A DNA stretch of 64,000 nt from contig NZ_ANBA01000020.1 in NCBI RefSeq assembly GCF_000341085.1, forward strand, positions 1 to 64,000, in the 5' to 3' direction. The number at the start of each line of letters is the position of its first letter. The first letter of the stretch is position 1. The DNA comes from Nocardiopsis ganjiahuensis DSM 45031 (GTDB lineage: Bacteria > Actinomycetota > Actinomycetes > Streptosporangiales > Streptosporangiaceae). The position numbers and the translations under genes are program-made. Under the pieces are notes generated by a model. The model was not told the DNA's origin and did not search any database. It saw nothing but the letters and a program-made list of their open reading frames with translations. Shown here piece after piece: positions 41,187 through 48,426 of the stretch.

Positions 41187-42044
41187 CTCCGCCGGGGCCG
41201 GCCCGGAAGGGGGATCCGAGGACGTCGCCGGGGCCGGGGGCGCGGCGCCGTCGACGGCCGTCCAGCCGCCGTCCACGGCCAGCACGGTGCCGGTGACGTA
41301 GCTCGCCGCCGGGGAGGACAGGTACACGGCCGCGCCGACCATCTCGCTCGGCTCGGCCCACCGGCCCATCGCGGACTGCGAGGCGTACCTGCGGTACCAC
41401 TCCGGGTCGTCCCGCACCTGGCGGGTCAGCGGGGTCGTCACGACCCCCGGGGAGACGGCGTTGACCCGCACACCACGGGGGGAGAACTCACTGGCGGCCG
41501 AGCGGACGAGCGACTCCAGGGCCGCCTTCGTCGCTCCGTAGACGCCCTGGCCGGGCTCGACCACGCGCGCCCGGATCGAGGACAGGAAGACCATGGAGCC
41601 CCTGCCGTGCCGCGTCATCGAGTCCCCGAACGCGCGCAGCACCGAGAACGTGGCCGTCAGGTTCAGTCCCACGACGGCGTCGAAGTCCTCCTGTGTGTAG
41701 TCCAGGATCCCGCGGCGCACGTTCATGGCCGCGGTGTGGACCAGGATCTCCGGGTGCCCGAAGCGCGCCGGGGCACCTGCGACGGCGGAGGCGTCCGTGA
41801 CGTCGAGCTCTTCGGCTCCCGCCGGGCCCGTGGCGGCGGTGCCGGCCGGGTCCCCGCCCGTCTGCTCCCGGCACAGCCGCGCGGTGGCCTCGGCCGCTCG
41901 GAGGTCCCGGTCGGCGCAGACCACACGGGCCCCGGACGCGGCCAGCCCCTGGGCCGTCTCACGGCCGATGCCCGAACCCGCGCCGATGACGACGGCGGTC
42001 AGGCCGTCCAGCCGGAACAGCCGGCCGTAGTCCGTGAACGTCAT
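41169..42044 (-). CDS. Short-chain dehydrogenase/reductase
   Basis: The 291-residue SDR has cofactor motif GAGSGIG (21-27), CADRDLRAAEA (the Asp after the second strand suggests NAD(H)), and the active site as FLSSIRARV (Ser) and YGATKAALESLVRSAA (Tyr, Lys). DGGWTAVDGA ends the fold, then a Pro/Ser-rich tail of 20 residues follows. It would oxidise an alcohol or reduce a carbonyl. It overlaps the aldehyde dehydrogenase gene upstream by 4 bases, so the pair probably works in sequence: alcohol to aldehyde to acid. Confidence 0.92.
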   Translation of the reverse strand: MTFTDYGRLFRLDGLTAVVIGAGSGIGRETAQGLAASGARVVCADRDLRAAEATARLCREQTGGDPAGTAATGPAGAEELDVTDASAVAGAPARFGHPEILVHTAAMNVRRGILDYTQEDFDAVVGLNLTATFSVLRAFGDSMTRHGRGSMVFLSSIRARVVEPGQGVYGATKAALESLVRSAASEFSPRGVRVNAVSPGVVTTPLTRQVRDDPEWYRRYASQSAMGRWAEPSEMVGAAVYLSSPAASYVTGTVLAVDGGWTAVDGAAPPAPATSSDPPSGPAPAESPRSD

Positions 42045-43555
42045 GCCCGCCCACCCTTCCTCGGGATCCTCATCATGGCCATCCTGGTCACGGTGTACTC
42101 CTCCATCGCCCAGCGCGGCCCCTCGCGGCCGACGCCCGAGTCCTTCACGCCGCCGTAGGGCATCACGTCCGAGCGGAATCCGGGGATCTGGTTGACGACC
42201 ACGCCGCCCACCTCCAGTTCGTCGACGGCCTGGTGCGCCTCGGCGAGGTCCGCGGTGTAGATCGAGGCCTGGAGCCCGTACCGGGAGTCGTTGGCCACGC
42301 GCACGGCCTCGTCGAGGTCCCGAACCCTGCGCACGCACGCGACCGGGGCGAAGACCTCCTCGCGCCACAGCTCGTCGTCGACGGGGACGTCCACCAGGAT
42401 CTGCGGTGCGACCAGGGAGCGGGCCGCGGCGGCCGATGCGGCGGCCTCCGGGACCGGGGCCCGTCCGAGCACGCGGGCGCCGCGTCCACAGGCGGCCGCC
42501 ACACTCGCGTCGACCCGCGCCGCCGCCCCCTCGTCGATCAGCGCCGCCACGTGGGTGGCCCCGTCCCACGGGTCGCCCACGACGACACCGTCGAGCGCCT
42601 CGGCGAGCCCGGCCTCGAAACCCCGGTCGACGTCGTCGAGGACCAGCACCCGCTGAACGGAGATGCAGGCCTGGCCGTTGGCGTAGAACGCTCCCCTGAC
42701 GACGGCGTCGACGGCCTCCGCCGGGTCCGCGGAGCCGGTGACGATCAGCGCGGCGTTCGACCCGAGTTCGAGCACGGTCCTGCGGGGCGCCGCCGAGCGC
42801 GCGATCTCGTGCCCCACGCGCGCCGAACCGGTGAAGGACACGACGGCCGCACGCGGATCCTCCACCAGGGCGCGTCCCACGTCGGGACCGCCGGTGAGGC
42901 ACTGGAGGAGGCCCTCGGCCATGCCCTCCTCCCGGAGCGCGCCGCGCACGATCGCGGTGAGCCAGAGCGCGGAGAGCGCGGTGGCCGGAGCCGGTTTCAG
43001 CACCGAGGGGGTGCCGACGGCGAGCGCGGGGGCGATCTTGTGGCTGGCCAGCAGGAGCGGGTAGTTGAAGCCCGCGATGGCCACGACGGTTCCCAGGGGC
43101 CGGCGCCGGTACCAGGCGAGCATGTCCTCGCCTCCGGGCTGCAGGTCGACCGGTACGAGCTCCCCCTCGTTGCGGCCGACCTCCTCGGCGGAGGCCTCCC
43201 AGCAGCTCAGCGTGCGCTGGACCTCCACTCGGCAGTCACGGCGCGGCTTGCCCGTCTCCAGGACCAGGAGGTCCTCCAGCTCCCCGCTCCGTTCGCGCAG
43301 CTCCGCGGCGCACCTGCCGACGAGGCGTTTGCGCGCCGCGGCCGTGGTGCGACGGGCCGCGGCCCGGAGCCCTTCGGCGTGTTCCATCGCCTCGTCCGCG
43401 AGGGCCGCGGTCCCCTCGGGCACGTCCCGCAGGTGTTCCCTGGTCCAGGCGTCCACCATGGGCGCCGTCCGGTCGGGGGCCTTCCATCCCGATCCGACGG
43501 GGAGCCCGGCGGGGAGCTCCGCGTCGATCCTGGGGGGCATGCGACGGACAGGCAT
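42041..43555 (-). CDS. NAD(P)-dependent aldehyde dehydrogenase
   Basis: The 504-residue enzyme has the cofactor stretch PLGTVVAIAGFNYPLLLASHKIAPALA, FTGSARVGHEI, catalytic Glu in VLELGSNAALIV and catalytic Cys in ANGQACISVQR. Its length and style are like succinate-semialdehyde or betaine-type dehydrogenases; the Asn-Ala after ELGS (usually GGKN/NNP) is slightly unusual. It oxidises an aldehyde to a carboxylate. It is the first gene of the minus-strand operon, with a GntR-type operator 60 bases upstream of its start codon. Confidence 0.92.
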   Translation of the reverse strand: MPVRRMPPRIDAELPAGLPVGSGWKAPDRTAPMVDAWTREHLRDVPEGTAALADEAMEHAEGLRAAARRTTAAARKRLVGRCAAELRERSGELEDLLVLETGKPRRDCRVEVQRTLSCWEASAEEVGRNEGELVPVDLQPGGEDMLAWYRRRPLGTVVAIAGFNYPLLLASHKIAPALAVGTPSVLKPAPATALSALWLTAIVRGALREEGMAEGLLQCLTGGPDVGRALVEDPRAAVVSFTGSARVGHEIARSAAPRRTVLELGSNAALIVTGSADPAEAVDAVVRGAFYANGQACISVQRVLVLDDVDRGFEAGLAEALDGVVVGDPWDGATHVAALIDEGAAARVDASVAAACGRGARVLGRAPVPEAAASAAAARSLVAPQILVDVPVDDELWREEVFAPVACVRRVRDLDEAVRVANDSRYGLQASIYTADLAEAHQAVDELEVGGVVVNQIPGFRSDVMPYGGVKDSGVGREGPRWAMEEYTVTRMAMMRIPRKGGRA

Positions 43556-43614
43556 GGAGGGACGCTCCTCTGGTCGACTCCGGCACCGGTCGTGTAGCCG
43601 GGGTCACATCGTAC

Positions 43615-43631
43615 AACTTGTCAGACCAGTT
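43615..43631. promoter_or_regulatory. FadR/GntR-type operator, site 2
   Basis: AACTTGTC-A-GACCAGTT is a near-perfect palindrome (one mismatch). The 20-mers starting at 34411 and 43611 agree in 18 positions. It contains TTGTCAGACCA, fitting TNGTNNNACNA. On the minus strand a TACGAT box lies beside it, 55-60 bases before the aldehyde dehydrogenase start. Confidence 0.8.
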
Positions 43632-43950
43632 GCACGGCCGAGGGGACCCCTTCGAAGACGGACCGGTCAGGACCTCGGTCGAGGGCCCTGTACTCGGCCG
43701 GGGGCTCGGCGAACTCAGGGTGGTCCCGCCAGTAGTACGCGCCCTTGAGGCCGATCATCGCCCAGTGCCACGGCTCGTCGTGGAACACCAGTCCCCGGTG
43801 GCTCGTACCGGGCGGCTGGTACGCGTAGAAGCTCTCGGCCTCACGCACCGGAGGCCCCGGCGCCGGGGCCTCCCCCGAAACCCCGTCGAAAAAGATCTCC
43901 CGGGGTGTCGAATGCGGGCACCGCCGTTCGACGGAAGGATGTAAGGACAA
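43621..43950 (-). pseudogene. Fragment of an uncharacterised protein gene
   Basis: The frame from about 43850 to 43650 has protein-like character: FYAYQPPGTSHRGLVFHDEP then WHWAMIGLKGAYYWRDHPEF and PPAEYRALD. I do not recognise the family. The first ~30 codons (start would be TTG at 43950) look non-coding and overlap the promoter region of the DHFR-like gene. The last codons run into the GntR operator. It seems to be the C-terminal part of a gene whose front has been lost, although a small intact gene is possible. Confidence 0.35.
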
Positions 43951-43970
43951 CCGAGCACCGAGGAATCCCT

Positions 43971-44534
43971 ATGCGCACACTGATCGTCACCGCGTTCGTC
44001 TCCGTCGACGGAGTCATGGAGGCCCCCGGCGGAGAGCCCGGGTACCGGAACACCGGCTGGACCTTCAGGTCCGTGGAGATGGACGAAGCGGTCTACGAGA
44101 TGAAGACCACCGAGCAGGAGGAGTCAACGGCCCTGCTCATGGGGCGGCGCAGCTACGAGGCGTTCGCTCCCGTGTGGCCCTCCATGGAGGAGTTCTCCGG
44201 GTACAACTCCATGCCGCGCTACGTCGTGTCCACCACGCTCACCGAGGACGACCCGCGCTGGCCCGCGACGGTCCTGCGGACGCTCGACGACGTCGCCGAG
44301 CTCAAGGGGACCGAGGGCGGTCCGATCACCGTGCACGGCAGCGCCACCCTGGGCCGGGCCCTGGCCGACGCGGGTCTGGTCGACCGCTACCACCTGCTGG
44401 TCTTCCCCCTCCTGCTGGGAGCGGGCAAGCGCCTGTTCAGCGACTCCGACAAGGACACCACCAAGCTGAACCTTGTCGAACACGAGGTGTACTCCAACGG
44501 CGTGCAGAAGCAGGTCTTCGACGTCGTCCGCTAG
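43971..44534 (+). CDS. Dihydrofolate-reductase-like (RibD C-terminal domain) protein
   Basis: The 187-residue protein starts MRTLIVTAFVSVDGVMEAPGG and has LLMGRRSYEAFAPVWP, MPRYVVSTTL, ITVHGSATLGRALADAGLVD and LLVFPLLLGAGKRLF. This is the pattern of the RibD_C/DHFR family of unknown-substrate NADPH reductases common in actinobacteria. The ATG follows GAGGAATCCCT. It stands alone between the aldehyde dehydrogenase operon and the aldo/keto reductase gene. Confidence 0.9.
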   Translation: MRTLIVTAFVSVDGVMEAPGGEPGYRNTGWTFRSVEMDEAVYEMKTTEQEESTALLMGRRSYEAFAPVWPSMEEFSGYNSMPRYVVSTTLTEDDPRWPATVLRTLDDVAELKGTEGGPITVHGSATLGRALADAGLVDRYHLLVFPLLLGAGKRLFSDSDKDTTKLNLVEHEVYSNGVQKQVFDVVR

Positions 44535-44579
44535 ACCCGAGCGGGAACCGCGGACTTCCACCGGTCTCCCGCCGGGTAC

Positions 44580-44610
44580 TTGACCTGGAGCGCGCTCCAT
44601 CTCCCAGACT
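44580..44610 (+). promoter_or_regulatory. MerR-type promoter with 19-bp spacer and palindrome
   Basis: TTGACC (44580-44585) and CAGACT (44605-44610) are 19 bases apart. TGGAGCGCGCTCCA, a perfect 14-bp palindrome (44586-44599), fills the spacer. Overlong spacers with a central palindrome are the hallmark of promoters activated by MerR-family regulators through DNA twisting. It lies 50 bases before the aldo/keto reductase start. No merR gene is present in the window. Confidence 0.7.
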
Positions 44611-44659
44611 CCGTGTCGAGGGCCCGCCGCCACGCGGGCCACGGACGGGAGGACCCCCC

Positions 44660-45640
44660 ATGCGTCACCGCACCATCGGTACCGACCCCGCCACCCGACG
44701 GCAGGTGAGCGTGCTCGCCCTGGGCGTCATGCTCATGGGGTGGCGGACCGACGAGAAGACCTCGTTCGCCATCCTGGACCGCTATGCGGAAGCGGGCGGC
44801 ACCTTCCTGGACACCTCCAACAACTACGGCACGGACGGCGGGTGGAACGGGGAGAGCGAGATCCTCCTCGGCCGCTGGCTGCGCGACCGGGGTGTCGGTG
44901 ACGAGATCACCGTCGCCACCAAGCTGGGGGCGCGGCCGCGATCGCCCGGCACCACCTACGTCGAGAACCGCGAGGGGTTGTCGGCGAGGGTCGTCCGCGA
45001 GTCCACCGAGCGCAGCCGGGAACGCCTGGGCCGGGAGCGGATCGACCTGATGTACGCGCACATCGAGGACCCGGACGGCGACCCCGCCGAGACGATGGAG
45101 GCGTTCGGCGAACAGGTCGCCATGGGGTCGATCGGCCTGCTGGGGGTGAGCAACCACCCGTCGTGGCGGGTGGAGCGCGCCCAGCGGTTGGCCGCCGCCC
45201 GGGGACTGCCCGGCTACGAGGTGCTGCAGTACCAGCACAGCTACCTGCGTCCCCGTACCGACATGGGCGACGCGGTCTGCCAGGACGGCAACATCGGCGG
45301 GGCCGGCCCGGACATCCTCACCTACGTGCGCTTCAACCCGGGGACGCCGCTGGTGGCGTACACCCCGCTGCTGGCCGGGGCGTACGTGCGCGAGGAGAAG
45401 CCGATGTCGCCCGACTACGACCACCCGGGCACCGTGCGGCGCATGAAGGTGCTGCGCGAGGTGGCCGCGGAGACCGGGGCCACCCTCAACCAGGTGGTGC
45501 TGGCCTGGCAGATCGGGCACGAACTGCCGATCATCCCGCTGGTGGGCGTGTCCTCCCTGGAGCAACTGGAGGAGAACCTGGAGGCCGTCGACCTGGAGCT
45601 GACCGCCGAGCAGCGCACCAGGCTGGACTCGGCGAGGTGA
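44660..45640 (+). CDS. Aldo/keto reductase
   Basis: The 326-residue TIM-barrel oxidoreductase has ALGVMLMGWRTDEKTSF at the start, FLDTSNNYG with the active-site Asp and Tyr, ITVATKLG with Lys, and MYAHIEDPD where His holds the fourth catalytic position. LNQVVLAWQI and IIPLVGVSSLEQLEENL near the end bind NADPH. It reduces aldehydes or ketones. The ATG at 44660 follows GGGAGGACCCCCC. Its MerR-type promoter suggests induction by a stress or drug signal. Confidence 0.92.
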   Translation: MRHRTIGTDPATRRQVSVLALGVMLMGWRTDEKTSFAILDRYAEAGGTFLDTSNNYGTDGGWNGESEILLGRWLRDRGVGDEITVATKLGARPRSPGTTYVENREGLSARVVRESTERSRERLGRERIDLMYAHIEDPDGDPAETMEAFGEQVAMGSIGLLGVSNHPSWRVERAQRLAAARGLPGYEVLQYQHSYLRPRTDMGDAVCQDGNIGGAGPDILTYVRFNPGTPLVAYTPLLAGAYVREEKPMSPDYDHPGTVRRMKVLREVAAETGATLNQVVLAWQIGHELPIIPLVGVSSLEQLEENLEAVDLELTAEQRTRLDSAR

Positions 45641-45646
45641 ACCGGT

Positions 45647-45686
45647 GCCCGCGGCCGGTGCGTGGACGGTCGCACCGGCCGCGGGC
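45647..45686. terminator. Strong bidirectional terminator
   Basis: A perfect 16-bp stem (GCCCGCGGCCGGTGCG / CGCACCGGCCGCGGGC, loop TGGACGGT) lies between the convergent aldo/keto reductase and NIPSNAP genes, 7 bases after the former stops. Confidence 0.85.
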
Positions 45687-45729
45687 GCCTGCTATTCGTC
45701 GGAGTCAGGGGAGGGGGACCCGGCGGCCC

Positions 45730-46044
45730 CTACGGGGTGTCCGGCAGGAGCGGACGCATGAAGGTGCGCTCGTAGCGCAGGACACAGCCGCTCTCCTCCC
45801 TGATGCGGTCGGCCTCGACGAACTCGGGATCTTTGCCGAACCGCTTCCGGTACTCCTCGTACTCGGCCAGGCTGGGGAAGCTGAACAGGGCGAGCGCCCT
45901 GTCACTGGCGCCCTCCCCCGGCAGGAAGTACCCGTGATGCGTACCCCCGTGCCGGTTGACCAGCTCCATCCAGCGGTGTCCGAAGCGCTCGAACGCCTCG
46001 GTCTTCGCCGGGTCGATCACGTACTCAACCACACAGGTAATCAC
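45730..46044 (-). CDS. NIPSNAP-family protein
   Basis: The 104-residue protein reads MITCVVEYVIDPAKTEAFER, then HHGYFLPGEGASDRALALFSFPSLAEYEEYR, and ends with RTFMRPLLP. This is the single-domain NIPSNAP (dimeric alpha-beta barrel) pattern. Function in bacteria is unknown; such proteins often sit near catabolic enzymes. It lies 10 bases downstream of the truncated membrane gene on the same strand. Confidence 0.85.
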   Translation of the reverse strand: MITCVVEYVIDPAKTEAFERFGHRWMELVNRHGGTHHGYFLPGEGASDRALALFSFPSLAEYEEYRKRFGKDPEFVEADRIREESGCVLRYERTFMRPLLPDTP

Positions 46045-46054
46045 CTGACCGATA

Positions 46055-46528
46055 CTAACTCCGCGCTCCGGTGCGGCGCCGCAGGCCCAGGAAGGGGATC
46101 ACGAGGAGGAACAGCACGCCGTAGACGGAGAGGATGACCACGATGTCGCTGCCGAGCAGTTCCAGGAGGAGTCCGATCGCCAGGACCGCGATCGCGCGGC
46201 CCGCCATGCGCAGCCGCGCCGACCGCAGCGCCTCGCCCGTCGGCCGCTCGCCTCCGCCGGCGGCGAAGGCGACCGAGATCCCGGCGACGACCGCGAACAG
46301 GATCGACGAGCGGCCCTCGGCCAGGGCGGCCCAGGTGCGCGGGTCGAGCAGGTCGAGCGAGGCCGTGATACCGGTGTGGACGGCGATCATTCCGAAGACG
46401 GCGATCCCGCGCGCGACGTCGACCCCCATCAGGCGCGGCGGCCGTCCGAAGTCGTGCCACCCGGCGATGGGTGAGCGCCTCCGCGCGGTGTCGTCCGTAC
46501 CTGCCGGACGGTCGGATACAAGGCTCAA
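46055..46528 (-). pseudogene. Truncated DUF418/heparan-acetyltransferase-like membrane protein
   Basis: The 157-residue frame has RLMGVDVARGIAVFGMIAVH, the start motif of the HGSNAT/DUF418 group, GRSSILFAVVAGISVAFAAGG, and four membrane segments ending in LLVIPFLGLRRR, where a stop follows. Relatives are about 380-420 residues with a C-terminal DUF418 domain, so about 60% is missing. No continuation is found downstream, because the NIPSNAP gene begins at once. I chose the TTG at 46528, preceded by GAGAGGG. It is most likely a deletion product, though a stable short protein cannot be excluded. Confidence 0.65.
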
Positions 46529-46743
46529 GGGGTGGCCCTCTCTGGCTGGGGTCTGCTGTGTCCCGCAGCGGTGCGGACACCCTCGCGCCGGTGCGCCGCC
46601 CGCACTGCCGCAGGGCTCCTGACGCCGCCTGCCCGGCCGGAGGTTCGGTACATGCGGGCGTGACGGGAGGGCGCGGGTCCCGGCCGGGAGCGGTCCGCGC
46701 TGGGGAAGGGAACGGGTGGGCCGGTCGCGACGGCTCCCCTCCC

Positions 46744-46766
46744 CCGTCGCCGTGGAACGGCGACGG
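46744..46766 (-). terminator. Terminator of the ABC exporter pair
   Basis: CCGTCGCCG-TGGAA-CGGCGACGG, a perfect 9-bp stem, lies just downstream of the stop codon of the minus-strand ABC gene (46771). Confidence 0.65.
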
Positions 46767-46770
46767 CCTC

Positions 46771-48426
46771 TCACCCCAGGTCCACGATCCGTTCCGGCCG
46801 GGCGAGGGTCTCGGCGCGGTGGGAGGCGATGAGGACGGTGCCGTCGAAACCGGCGATGACGTCCGAGACCGCTCGCTCGGTGGCGGGGTCGAGACTGGCC
46901 GTCACCTCGTCGACGAGCAGGATCCGCGGGCGCCGGACGAGGGCGCGGGCCAGGCACAGGCGGGCCCGCTGGCCACCGGAGAGGCGCACACCGGCCTCGC
47001 CGAGGTCGTCGTCGAGACCGATCCACGTGTGGGCGCCGACGCGTTCCAGCGCGGCGGCCAGTTCACGGTCGGGCCGGGGTCGGTGGCCGCGCACCAGGTT
47101 GTCGCGGACGGTGCCGTGGAAGAGGACGGACTCCTGGTCGACCAGGGCCACGGCTTCGCGTAGCGCGGGGTCGTCGACCTCGGTGACGGGAACGGCCGTG
47201 CCTTCCGGCGTGAGGAGCTCGACGGTGCCGGAGGAGGGGTCCCACAGGCGGGCCGCCAGGGCGATGACCGTGCTCTTCCCGGAACCGGAGGGGCCCCGCA
47301 GGCCGACGTGCTCACCCGGGGCGACGTCGGCCGACCAGGAGGTGAGAACGGGGCGGCGTCCCTCGTAGGCGAAGGAGACGTCGCGGAAACGCAGTCCGAG
47401 CGGCCCCGCGGGCAGTGGTCGCGGCCGGTCGGGGACGGTGACGACCGGAGGGCGGTGGATACCCGACGCCACTCGTCGGGCTCCGGCGACGAGGGGGTGA
47501 AGCCGTGTGAACGTCGCGGTGGCGTCGGTGACCGCCGCGACACCGGCCAGGGCCAGGGCGATCAGGGCCGGCAGTTCGGCCGGTGAGAGGCGGGGGGCCG
47601 TGGTGTCGGAGAGCACCCCGGCCGCGGTGCTCCCGGCGAGGACGACGCCGATGACCGTGACGGTGGTGGCGGACTCGCGCAGCGAGGTGACCAGCTGGTC
47701 GAGCAGTTCGCGGCGGCGCGCGAGGGCGGCCGCGCGTGCGGTGGCGGTGTCCGTCTCGGCGCTGACCTGCGGGGCGAGGCCGTAGGCGAGCACTTCGCGC
47801 AGGGCGCCGAGCGCGTCGACGATCCGCGTGGACAGGGCCGAGTTCTCGGCTTGTTCCCGCTCTCCCAGGCGACGGGCCGTGCGCGCCCAGTACAGCGCGC
47901 TGCTCGCCACGACGGCGCTGCCCGCGAGCATGACGGGTCCGGCTTCCGGGAGCAGTACGGACGCGGCGGTCAGGGAGGCGAGGAACAGGGTGAGCGAGGC
48001 GCCCAGCTGGGCGATCGTGTGCGCGTAGAAGAACTCGAGTCTTTCGATGTCGTCCATCGCGACGGCGGCGGCCTGCCCGGAGTGTTCGCGGCGCCGGCCG
48101 GGGACGCTGCGGGCGTAGGCGTCGAAGAGCGCCATGCGCAGCCGGGCCAGGACGCGGTAGGCCAGGGCGTGTGAGACGTCCATCTCGCGCCAGGTCAGGA
48201 CCACGCGCAACAGCACGAGGCCGGTGATGAGGAACCACCAGTGGGGTCGGGGCGGTGTGCGTTCGACGACGGCGTGCCCGACCACCCAGGCGGTGAGGAC
48301 GGTGAGGCCCGCCAGGGTCAGCACGCTGGCGGTGCCGACCGCGTAGCTCCAGAGCATCCCGCGCCACTGCGGGCGCAGGACCGGCAGGAGTTCACGGAAG
48401 GAGCCGAGCGCGGAGAGGGTGTTCAC
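46771..48426 (-). CDS. ABC exporter half-transporter (permease-ATPase), second of pair
   Basis: The 551-residue protein has an N-terminal exporter-type membrane domain with about six helices (20-300). Its ATPase domain has Walker A GPSGSGKS, signature LSGGQRARLCLARAL, Walker B ILLVDEVTASLD and the switch His in ASHRAET. It resembles CydDC and siderophore-linked IrtAB half-transporters. It overlaps the preceding half-transporter by 4 bases, so the two form a heterodimer. The pair is divergent from a FecBCD-type importer across a Zur-like box. That suggests metal-chelate export or import; the direction of such proteins cannot be told from sequence. Confidence 0.9.
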   Translation of the reverse strand: MNTLSALGSFRELLPVLRPQWRGMLWSYAVGTASVLTLAGLTVLTAWVVGHAVVERTPPRPHWWFLITGLVLLRVVLTWREMDVSHALAYRVLARLRMALFDAYARSVPGRRREHSGQAAAVAMDDIERLEFFYAHTIAQLGASLTLFLASLTAASVLLPEAGPVMLAGSAVVASSALYWARTARRLGEREQAENSALSTRIVDALGALREVLAYGLAPQVSAETDTATARAAALARRRELLDQLVTSLRESATTVTVIGVVLAGSTAAGVLSDTTAPRLSPAELPALIALALAGVAAVTDATATFTRLHPLVAGARRVASGIHRPPVVTVPDRPRPLPAGPLGLRFRDVSFAYEGRRPVLTSWSADVAPGEHVGLRGPSGSGKSTVIALAARLWDPSSGTVELLTPEGTAVPVTEVDDPALREAVALVDQESVLFHGTVRDNLVRGHRPRPDRELAAALERVGAHTWIGLDDDLGEAGVRLSGGQRARLCLARALVRRPRILLVDEVTASLDPATERAVSDVIAGFDGTVLIASHRAETLARPERIVDLG

